The notes under the pieces were generated by a model. That model did no database searches and was not told where the DNA came from. It saw nothing but the letters and a program-made list of their open reading frames with translations. Positions 40,601 to 52,749 of a DNA stretch of 64,000 nucleotides are shown one piece after another. Position numbers and translations under genes: made by a program. How positions within the stretch are numbered: the stretch's first letter is position 1; every line of letters starts with the position of its first letter. The stretch comes from Bugula neritina (Eukaryota > Bryozoa > Gymnolaemata > Cheilostomatida > Bugulidae): assembly GCA_964035545.1 (NCBI GenBank), contig OZ037767.1, forward strand, positions 11,947,081-12,011,080. Reading direction: 5' to 3'.

Positions 40601-43600
40601 CACTGCTAAGTTCCGCATATATGGAGGTTTAAATCTACTCATCTTTCTCAGAAATCGTCTTTTCAAAGGTGATTTGTTTGTCTGGGTTGTAGAACCTAAA
40701 TTGAGGTGACATAATTTAATCAAGTTTTATATTTTGAAATGAAATGAGAAATATAAATATTTATATAAGTATTTATAAAATTTATAGTACTCACATTGCA
40801 TCACTAAAAAGGCATTTCCTCTAGCACGAGCTTACGTATAAGACAAATCGGTCCTACTATTCATCACATATTTTTAGCAGCTATTATACGCTCAACACTG
40901 AGGAAAGTTGACCAGTCAACTTGACAGCCAGCTTGATCTTATAACCAATTGTATCTCCTTCAATTGCACCGATATTCCATTTTGTGGTGTTCTAAGGTAA
41001 AAGTTAACGCTTACCTTTGTAGAGAATCTCTCTTTTCCTCTACACTTTTATTCATGAAATTGAGATCACATGTCATCTTCATAGTCACCATTGCTTACCT
41101 CCACGGTCTCATCATTGTAGCTATGTGAAATTTTTAGACATAACTAAAAAAACTTGGCTTCAATCTGGCCCACATCAATTTTTTTCTTGCGACAGCCTGC
41201 TGATACCTACCTAGTTTGTGGTAGGTACAGGCCCATCCCAAAAAAATGATATGCATCATCTTCTTCATAAGAAGCTGTAATTAGTTTATTCATTTTATAA
41301 TCTTTATTACCCAATTGCCTTTCTCGCTCATCAATAACTTTTCTTTTTTTCTGTTTGCCAATTTGAATCATGGTGGTGGTCGCAATGTTGAGATTTGAAG
41401 CAGTGAAGCTGTACAACTGGAGGAAGTATTAAAAAATTCTATTTCAAGTTTATCTGGCATTACTTCCAGATTGGTCTGACCTCTGAATTAACAATGCTTT
41501 TTTACAGTAGGTAAAGTTTATATCATGTTTTTGCAACAGAAAACTTTATAATTGAAAAACTTTCATGTACTCTGATGTGATTTTCAAATACCGTCTACTC
41601 ATATTTAATTTTCTTTTTGTGAAATCACTACACTTCATAAATGGCCACCACTTCCATTTTGGTTCCTCAGTCGCTGGTGCTCTACTAGCCAGTGCTAATT
41701 TATACCTTCTTTTGTTGACTATATAGGTGTCCCTAACACTTCCATTTTTTCATTACTGCTTCACCTAGTATATTAATTAAATTTTTACCAATGCAATATT
41801 TAATTTACGATTTTAAAAAACTACAGAGTATCACTCAAAGAATTTAGTTTTAAGATAACTATTGGATAATAAAATAGCTGTGAAACATAATTTTATAAAT
41901 ATCAATATTGAATTTATTCAAAATCAGTATAACATTGTTCACAAATACAAACATTATTAAAAATAAACGACTTATTAAGTTGAGCTAATGATAATTATAA
42001 TGTGAATGAAAACCAGCAGTGACGATTGTATATAAAATAATGCCGAAGCCTCAATTTCAATTTACTGAGATGCATGCATGTCAACTCTTTTTCATTGACT
42101 ACCGGCCACTCATTCTTCACATCTACCCAATTGTTTTTTTTTTACTGTAAGTAAATCTTTGTAGTCAGGGTCAAAAAGATCGCGCAATACTGAGCTATCC
42201 CCAACAACTTCAAAAAATCGCAAGTCTGACATGCCTTCATTGACATTGTGAATCAGTTATAAAGCAGATTTTAGACTTGAAGAGCAAAGTAAACCAGCAA
42301 AGATATAATAAATTGTAGCAAACCTCAGCAGAAAAAATGACAAATCTGAGTGCATATAGATAATAGTTTAGGCATGCATTTAGGCAATACAAATTTAGCT
42401 ATACAGCTAAGGATAAAAATTTTTTTTTTTATTTATATAAGAACAAATTGGAAACAATATTAATAACGTTTGCAAATAGGATTAGAAGATTTTAAACGCA
42501 AAAGCCAAAAGAGCTTTCAGCAAAACGAGTAAAGAACTCATTGATCCATCGATAGACTTGCTTTAAGGGACATATATGTTGCTGTGATCATGTAAGGGTT
42601 AATATAATCTCTCTGTCTCATTGTGACTGTTTATTAGCTAAAATGCTGAAAGGACACTCAACCAGGAAAAGTGTAATAATTTATTTCTACGATAATTTAT
42701 CTATAACAAACAAAACCACAATCTAATTTATGGCAAAGAATTCATAATTAGTAAGTTTCATTCAAAATTGGCACAAAAAGTTTTAAATTTTATAATTGTC
42801 CTTGTGTAACCTTCAAACACAATAATCTTGCTTGACCGCTAGTTTTTTATGGAGATTAGATATCTCCAATATGCTAAAAACTGTTCATAGTAAGCATTTT
42901 AGTTCAAATATTTATAGGAACCTTAATGACTTGAAACACTTACCTAAAACAGACAACAAAGTGGCATGACACACTTCAACTAGTAACATATCAGTTTCCT
43001 TTATGATGGGATAAGTCATTTTATACTCTTTTTTCTTTCTGCCAGTATCAGCTACTGTTACCCTTGGCACACAGTTAATCTTCAGCAACAACAGAATCTA
43101 TATCCTGCCGAACTTTCTCCATGAAGTTGTATATTCGTTTGAAGTTGGAACCTAAATTAGCTACTGTGAGAAAACTACATAACTTTACAAAAACTACTTG
43201 CAAGATAAATGCAATCTTTTTTATGATCCTTTAGTGTTTTTCCACATTTGGTTGGTTCTCACTACTGCTATTTGGTAAATTTTGTTGAATAGTTTCCCCT
43301 AAAGAGGTAATGTGTGGATTGTTATGCAGGCTTGTACTATATGCAGCCAGCTGGCTCGATATTTGGTTTACTGGATATTATCTAATTAGCTGTTTGGCTT
43401 ACTAATTCTAAATGTGCGTGTTATTGTTGATGTCTGTGATTGACATCATGCACGCCTGCACTCTAACTCAAAGTGTTGCGTAATTCATCATAGTATATAA
43501 TATAGTAATCGACATATTATTTTATTTACCCATTTGTTCCAAATCCCAAATTAAATCACGCTAACATTTAAAATTTCGGTTTCAGAATCTGTGAGAATGT

Positions 43601-46600
43601 TTAGTTAGTAAATCAAAATGCGGCTATATTTAAACTATCAGTCATATTAATATTAGTGTATAGTGTTAGTGAAACTATTAGTATATGCATTATGAATAGT
43701 TTTCAATAATGTATATTTATGTTTTATTACTAAAATGTTACCATTCATCTCTTATAAGTGACTTTGTTTCTGTTGTCATAGTTATCTTTGTTGTTTTGGC
43801 AAGACTTACAAATTTAATTACTTTTTATACGCTCTACTTGGTATTCAAATAAAACTCTAAATAAAGTTGTTTATCTTATATAAGTGTTCAGCTCCTTGTT
43901 TTCTATGATACAAAAATTATAAAAATGGTGGATAAGTTGCAGATTTTATAACAAATGAGATAAATGTTTAAAAATATAAAAATACATCTGAGCTTGATAA
44001 AAAGTACACTGATGAATTGCATGAAAAAATAAATATGAGAGAACCACCGCACCTTAAAATTTTTGTTACAGAGGTTGTCAAAGGCATAGATTTCATAAAC
44101 TTGCAACCAAATTTTCACTAGAACACTACATACTTTACAAGTGTAAAACACATAGCTCTTCCCTTTTATATAACTTGAAAGCAAATTAACACAGTTCATA
44201 TAATACCTTTTTAAATCATCTGACAGACCAAATTTAGTGTTTGTGCTAGAGTGAGTCACATTTTTTATCATTGCTTTTAGCTACTGGCTGAGTCACTTTT
44301 TATGATATTGGGGTAAAATTACATTAAATTGACAAAATTATAATGAGATTAGCAACATTACTTGCGAATCGCAACTGTCGAACCAATATTGGTTACAGCT
44401 AACCAATGTTTCTTGTTAGTTTGCAAGATTTGACAAATAAAATAATAATATAGCAAATCGACATGATAGTGATAGAAACATTCAAAATTTCAAATGAAAA
44501 CTATGCTAACCTAAATATATTTTCCCTTTTGAACTGGTTGAAATTCACAATCACACTGGATGAGAAAAAGCGTCTGAGTAGCAATACCAGGCCATCGGTG
44601 TCGAAAGAAGTAGCTGCTAAATTCATTTCATCTTAGGCAAGCCAAAAGGCAGTTCTTAAAATCATTTCATTGGGATCCTGGGCTAAGGGGTAACATATTT
44701 TCCTGAATCTAATTTCGCCTCAATAAGATCTAAATAAAGACTGGCGAATACATTATGTGTTTCTAATTATCATTGTTTATTCCGCTTACTTGGAAATTAC
44801 TAGATGTGAAATTAGTAATATAATGAGTCTACAATTATACTTGATATCCTTAGTCCTAATTCTAACAAAACATCACCTTATTTTAAATAAATGAATTAAA
44901 ATAATAGATGAGTCATGAGACAGTTTGAAAAATGATGTACATATTTCCAGTTTATTTTAATTCCAAACTAAATTAGTTTTTTGTACCAATACCATTACTA
45001 TTTTCAATTCCAGTTTGACTTGCAGCTCGTAAGGGTTAGCTTTGAGTTAGAGGCTGAGCTAATCGCTGCATAAATGGTGAATGTGAAATGTCTAGTTTTT
45101 TAATATCTATGTATTTGTATAGTAGAATATCCTTAGTCTCATGTAATATTTGCAGTCAAAAATTGTATTTTTTTGAATTTTCAATTGGTTCAACTGCTTG
45201 ACTTTCTTTGAAAACTGAATCAACAGTTAAAGTAACTACAGACGTTATTGGGCAAAAAATTGTAGCTAACAATCACTTTGGCAAGTATTTTTTGTTTCTC
45301 TAACCCTGGTGACGAGAAGGAAATAATACTGTACAAATTGTGAATAGAAGAAAGCAAACGAAAAGTTAGCAGAAGCCAAAAGAGCTGTTCAAGGTAAATG
45401 CTTAGTAAAACTATATAATTTAAAAGAAATTTTATTTGGCTTTACATTAAATAGCTTTTCCTGATGAGGAAAAGGAATTAGTTAATTTATTACATTTAAT
45501 ACAATATATACTGAAGCTTATAAACATTTTATTTTCTTTTAGTCCAGGAAGTAGAATCTTATCAGTAATTATAAAATTAAAACTAGGGTATTACTTGCAG
45601 CATGCTTCTCAAGTATAATTCAAATTTATAGGGTAAAAAATGTCTAATATATCATTTTACTATGTATTATTTTAGAATCAAAGATTTTGAAGAACCAAAG
45701 ATTAATTTATTTGCATTCTTTTGAAACATTTCAACTGTTAAGCAAGTAGTTAATAATCATTTTGATATTTTGGGGAAAATTTGGACAGGATATAATTTCG
45801 CTAAGGCTTTCACGTTATTGAATTTTGTTTTTGGCTAGCATTTTATAAGATTTTTTAGCTGCTTCACATTTTTTGTTTTCGAAAAAATGACAGTGGCACA
45901 AGCAATTGTCTGACAGCATAGACCAAACAAAATTAGAACTTATGATGAATGTTTGAATGTAACCATTTTGCTAAGTATATCTGTTTGATTTCACATATAT
46001 TACAATAATAAAAAACTGTTTGAAAGATCACAACTTTTGTTTGATCCATTCTTACATTTCTGGAGGATAGATAAATTAGAGCAATGGGAATATACCACAG
46101 AAGTAGGGTCTCAACTTTCCCACATATAAATTTGCAAGTGTAAAAAGATTTAATCTAAAATTAATTACCCCAGGTAGGAGTAAAATCGTATCTCGGTTTG
46201 TTTTATTGGGGAACATAACCCAGGGATGGGGGTCCCAAATGCCGTGTTATTAAGCATGCATGTAAGTTCTTTTAAGAATTATAGTTCATTTAGATAGGAT
46301 TCTGTTGCATTGCAAGCTTGTTTCAACCCTCTCTCCCAGCCTGCCTCCTCTTCAAATTTTAATAATGGGTTTATATTTGGTGTTGGATTTATTTTGTCAC
46401 ATCAAATGTGTTACTGTTAGTAGCCTAGCAAGTTATTTTGCAAGAAAGTAAACTATATCATAATACACATTATATAAACGCGCTTTGCAGGCGTACATGG
46501 CCTCTGGTTTGTCAATAAGTGAAATGATGGACTCATGGACGAAAACCCCTGGTCTGCCACTCATATCTGCCGTTGTGGAGGAAGACCACGTGGCTGTCTC

Positions 46601-49600
46601 GCAGAGACCTTTCTTTCTCTGTCAGACCTGTAACAGCAGCAGTGGAGAGGAAGGGAGGTGAGTGTTCCAGTATTACCCAACTATTGGTTATCTCTCAGCT
46701 ATCTATATTATCTAAAATTATTTAATAACCAATAATCTATTAGCTATCTTTTGCTCATCTAAACATGCGTTGATACCTTCACAATTTTCAGTCATAATCT
46801 CAAATTTTGCGGAGTTGAAGGTTTCACCAAGTTGCATTGCATTGTAAAAGGCACTCGTCAAAATTTTTGTCATATGATAACTCCGTTTTTCGGCGAAGGT
46901 ATAAATGCATTTTAGTTGCTTTCTATTGGCTATATATTAGCTATCTAATAATTATTTTTTAGCTATTATTTGCTATATATTAGCTACTTTTTACCGTCTA
47001 TTAGTTACATAATAACTATATGTTAGCCATCTATTAGCTATCTGTTAGCCATTATTCTCTTTTATTGAAGGCATTAGTTTTTAAAATATAATTTATTGAA
47101 GTATTCTTCTGAAGTCTTAGACCAATAACTCAATGAGCTATCAACGTAAATGTTTAACAAAACTATATCCAACAAACAATTTCTATTAGCTTTTGTTGGA
47201 AATAAAACTACTAGAAGCAGATTGAAATTTTTTGAAGTTCAGACTGCCTGAGCAATGCATATAAGGTCATTGGGTCACATGTGCTTTTTTACTTTATGCT
47301 TTTCAGAAAATATTTTATCATTCATGATATTCTGTCATAGATTTTGACTAGCACAGCCTGTATGTGCTCATCTTTGAGCTCTCCATGCCTATTTCTTCTT
47401 GAGAGTGTATGTTCTTGTCGGTTGTAGAACTTGGGATGTGCCTTTACAATACTTCTATGAAAATAAAAAGGCTACCAAGACTAATCACTTCTATTTCAAC
47501 GCCACAAAAGGTTGATTTACTTATATTACACTATTTCCTCTAGTCCGTATTCAACTTTTTCTGTTATATAGTTTATATAGGCTTAGTAACAGATTAAGTG
47601 AAAGGGGAAAACCTGCTTCCTAAAACTCGTAATCCAATGCAGCTAACTGCTCCAGGGTACCTGTTCTTCAGTCCCAATCATTATTATGTATAGGATGTTG
47701 TTTATGCAGCTATCGATGCTCATATACATTGATGGTTGTAGATCATCCCCCCCCCCTCCAATCAAAGTGGTAATATATCCTAGGCCCTAAAACAATGTAA
47801 TGTAATAATCAATAATATGGTTTATAACCGAATATTCTTTCTACTCTCTTGATTACAATTTTATTTGGTTCTGTTAAATGTTTCACTTAAATGTGTTTTT
47901 AATGAATACTGCAGAAAGCAACATTATGCAAGACGTAGACTGGATAAAGTTAAATGCAGATTGGACTGGGTTCTATTTAGTCAACAACACAGACATAAAC
48001 CTAGTAGACTTGGAGGTGGGTGTTTTAATATCTCTCCGAGGGGGGGCTAGTCTTCCGTGTGAGGAAGAGCCAGCAGTATAAATAGAAAATATAAATGACA
48101 TGTTGAATGGAGTTCAATCAGCATTTTAATTATGTTCTAGTATTTTATAGTAGAGCAACACAATGTTGTATTATTTTGTGTTAGTCTATGTTGTATTGTA
48201 CTATGGTATGTTGCCTTATGCTAACAACAGACCTGTAAGATGGCCGAAACTGAATGTATTAGGTAAAATAATATTCACATAAATTTATATACATAATCAT
48301 TGTTTTTCAGTCAATGTCGGATGTTGATGTAGCTAATATGTTACATAACTCGCTACAACTCATCAGGTAAGTCAAAAGTATTCCTAGTTCTGTTTCCTTC
48401 AAACTGAAGCTGACACTGTAACATGTCACTGACTCACTCTAACTTACTATTATATTAAGAAGTGTACTACCACCTCACAATCACATTATAGAGTTCAACC
48501 ATGCTGTTGTCTACTTATTCTTCCTAAGTTTGCCAGTCCGTTTTTCTTCTACAATTTTTCTGTTGACTATCTCTCTCAACTGTGCTCTGTGTATTGCTAC
48601 TGCTTCCTACTCACTGATGTTAGTTCTGAGCTCATTCATTTCTGGCTTTGCAGCACCTTTCAAGTATAATTTTGTCCTGTTCATTTTAATGCCAGGCTTT
48701 GAATAGCATGATGCTCTAGAGTCTAAATGGTAATCATTGAAAAGGTTCCAAGTGCTTTGCTGATCTGAAAGGCAATCTGTTGTGGATTGCATTTCATGTA
48801 TAACCAGATGTCATTGTTTTTGACCGCAGATCACATTCCTTGCCTGTCTACAATGCTGGAACACGTTCACTAATAGATTCTTCTCAAATCTAAATCTGTA
48901 CAATTTTATAACTGAATCATAGCAGTGGTATCATGACCAGGGACACAAAGTTCCTTTCTATTTGCGCAACACTTGTTTTAAAGTTACATTCAGACTGAAA
49001 TCTGTGCAGGCTGAAGAAAAATAGTTGGTAACTGCCTGCAGGAGTTTCTCAGCCCAACAAACCATCCCCAAATAGAAACTCGTCAATGCTAGGCATTGTG
49101 GAGTTATTTTTAGAGTTTAGACGCTCATGGTATTAGCTGCTAGATTTTTATGAAATATCCAAAAAATGAATATACTATTTGGCGTCCACTAAATAGAGTG
49201 AAGTGACCCATTTACTTCCACTCTCATCTCTAGCCTCACCTGACATCTACTCTTAGCACACAGCAACATCTGTTCTTAGCTCACAATAACATCTGTTCTT
49301 AGCACACACCGACATCTACTCCTGGCTCACAATGACATCTAGTCTTAACACACTGACATCTGTTCTTAGCTCACAATAACATCTGTTCTTAGCACACACC
49401 GACATCTACTCCTGGCTCACAATGACATCTAGTCTTAGCTCACAATGACATCCAGTCTTAGCTCACAATGATATCTAGTCTTAGCACACACCGACATCTA
49501 CTCCTGGCTCACAATGACATCCAGTCTTAGCTCACAATGATATCTAGTAATAGCTCACATGGGTATTTATGTTCTTTATATCATGCAGGGAAGGGTCTCT

Positions 49601-50806
49601 AAGCTCTCAAAGTTTTATATCTACACTGAAGAGAGCAATGACGACTGAGCAGCCGGGGTATCTCACTACCTACATGGTGCTGCAGAGTTGGTGGTTCATT
49701 CTGAACATCTTTGATCAGGACTATGTTAGTTATAATGAAGTCTCAGGTGCAGCATATGTCTGGCTCAACGTATCTAACATGGATGTGTCATATGAAACTC
49801 TGAGTAATATGACAGTAACGGACAGGTGCTTTATGTCATTTATTGATTCAATTTCAGCTGTATTGAGCACAGGAATGAGTTTTATCTTGGAATATAGGCA
49901 TTCAAGAGTTCATAATTAAATCAAGGCATTTGTATGGTTTCAGAGAGCTGTTAGTTTCGAAGCTGAAGATGGCTCTGTCTATAGACCATGATAGAGTGGT
50001 GGATGACAACCCTGAGTTTCACAACCTCACTGTGCTCTGGAGACGGAGTATTGAGTGGACCAATTTTAGCTATGAGGGGTGCGCTTTATACTTTAAACCT
50101 AGACTTATAGTTTAGTGTACATGAGGCTACATTTAATTGATTTTTTCGTGGAATAAACTGGTAATTAATTTATGTAAATAGACAAAATGTGTACAGAGAA
50201 CTAAAAGCTTTTGGAGACATTTCAATCGCAATTTAGATTAAATCCTTGGCCGCTAGCCTAATTAGTCTACTAGTGTTTGCATGGATTGTAATTACATAAT
50301 TCAAAAATTGTTATTATGTTATGTTACCATTATATAATTCACATAATGCATGTATACTTAGCTCACATGTTGAAAAGTCCATGTTGAGTTGTACACACAC
50401 AGCCTCCTATAATAATATGGTATCATTATAGAATCATTCACAAAGATATAGCTAGAGAAGTTGGCAAATGCTCTTTCCTGGCTGATGAAGAAGATATGTG
50501 GAGTTTATTGTGGAAGGAATACTCAGAAGCCACAGTTCCAAGTTGGGAAACTGATTTAGAAGTTATCCTCACATCTGCAAAAGATATCATGTTATTATTA
50601 AGGTTGTTCCCCGCTATAGTAATACACTCTGCGTCAGTAAGATTAATCTCCATTAGCTTATAAATCCAACAATATACTTTATATTGGTATAAGAGTTGGC
50701 TCCCTCTGTAGAATTTTACTTTGCCATTTTAAATTTTATCCGAAGCTTATTTATTTAATCAAATATTAATTCTTTCCTGTATGTATGTATGTATATGTTT
50801 GTAATA

Positions 50807-50889
<83 letters not shown>

Positions 50890-52656
50890 TGATGTGAAAA
50901 AGTTTAAGGACGCTTGCAAAAATTTCTATGTATCTTGTTTAATAGGCATTTCTTGTAAGTTCTTAATATTTTCCTGCAAGTTCTATATATCAAAATGACC
51001 CTTAGGATGTGCTCTACAATTTCCATCTTCTAAATTCTTGCTGTTGTGATGTTTTCTACCCATTTTTGGGCCAACTGCACAGGCAGCTAGGGAAGCGCAA
51101 CTCCTGTATTTTTATGTAACCAAAGTTTATCGACTTTTATAACCACAAAAGGCTAAATAGTGAAATTTGATTTTGTGCATGGCATCATGATATCATAAAG
51201 TATAACTTTCTTTTATAATTTTAAATATGTCATTTAGCTGTGAGCTTTTACATGGTGTCCACTTGGGTGCTGCCCATAGACTAAATGAGAGCTGTAAATC
51301 TTCCTTCAGAGACAAAGTTTGAAATAATTTTTTTTGCACAAAGAAGGTTATTCAATTAGGAAAATATCTGAAAAGGTTGGCAAAGTAAAGACAACTGTAC
51401 CTCAAATTATCAAGAAGTTTATGGACACCGGTAGTGTAGCAGATGGACCTGAAAATGGCCGACCAAAAATAAGCACACCTAGAGATGACAAGGTTCTCAT
51501 TGGGATCAGCAAGAAATATTGCCATAAAACAAGTCTTGAGTAGGCAAGGAATAGTCAGAATCAACAGGAACACCAGCTTCAACATCCCTGATAAGGCAAG
51601 ATTGCTGAGCTATGGTTTACATGGCTGCAAAGCAAGAGGAAGCCTCAACCAACCGAGAAGCAGCAAAAAAGCCGGGTACGGTAGACCAGGGAGCCTGGTA
51701 ATTAGACAGTGAATGATTAGAAAAAAAGTAATTTTTTCAGATGAATCCATATTTAATGTGAACAATCATGCTGGAAACTGTTGTGTTCAAAGATACCAGT
51801 ATGAGAAATATAACCCCTAATGTATTCTTCGAACAATTAAGCACTCTATCGGTGTTATGTTCTGGGGTTGCATAACACGAAAAAGTGTAGGTCGACTCAG
51901 TAATTGCTCTGGAATGATGTTAATGCTCAAAAATATATGGAGAATCTTAATGCTAAACATCTTCCAATCATAAAAAACTTCTTTTTAAATGAAATTAACA
52001 TATTTGAAGATGACAATGCACCATGCCATTGGGCAAAAACTGTTAAAAAGTGGATGAAAAAGCAGAGGGTCTCAATGCTTAACTGGCCAGCACAAAGCCG
52101 GGACTTGAACCCAATAAGAAATTCATGGTCAAGAATGGCTAAAATAGTCTCTTCACAAAAGCCAACAACTAAGGTGACACTCATAGAGCCTGTAATTCAT
52201 GCATGGCATCATGTCGTGACTGAAAAGGAGTTGGAGAAGCTGTACAAGTCGATGCCTCGTCGCTGCCGACTTGTGATTGAGAATAAAGGCTAGCCAACAA
52301 AATATTGATACTAAAATTTAAAGCACTGTGTGTTGCAATGCTGCTATAATGTGTATAACAATTCACATATAATATTTTTCTATGTTTCAAGTAAAATATT
52401 CTGATGCCCTACAGTACACACAAATTGTGAGAACATTGAATAATTCCCATATATGCATAGTATCTCATAGTTTCACCCAAGTTTTTGAAGGATGTAAAAA
52501 AAGACACTTATAATTTATATGAATGAGATAAGGAGATCTTAAGGATCATTTTGATAGGCACCATGCCTATGGAAATACTTTAGTTATATCTTAAAATTAG
52601 CTTAGAACATTGCTATCATGAAAAACAGGGAGGCGTCCTTAAACTTTTCCACAGCA

Positions 52657-52749
<93 letters not shown>

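Larger units (their letters stand above)
26751..46490 (+). other. Intron 11 of aminopeptidase A (19.7 kb), transposon-filled
   Basis: The donor GTAAGC at 26751 and the acceptor TTTGCAG before 46491 bound an intron far longer than the others (most below 1.5 kb). It contains, all in minus orientation, a decayed pogo element, two Harbinger relics and a LINE fragment, plus a TA microsatellite and a tandem duplication. The following stretches were read without finding anything recognisable: 26780-27280, 33300-34560, 34660-35470, 36600-37720, 38815-41200 and 41420-46490. Confidence 0.85.

Noticed and set aside
43903-44271. 122-codon minus-strand frame
   Set aside because: Compositionally biased (F, I, Y, C, N), as expected from AT-rich DNA, and no domain was recognised.
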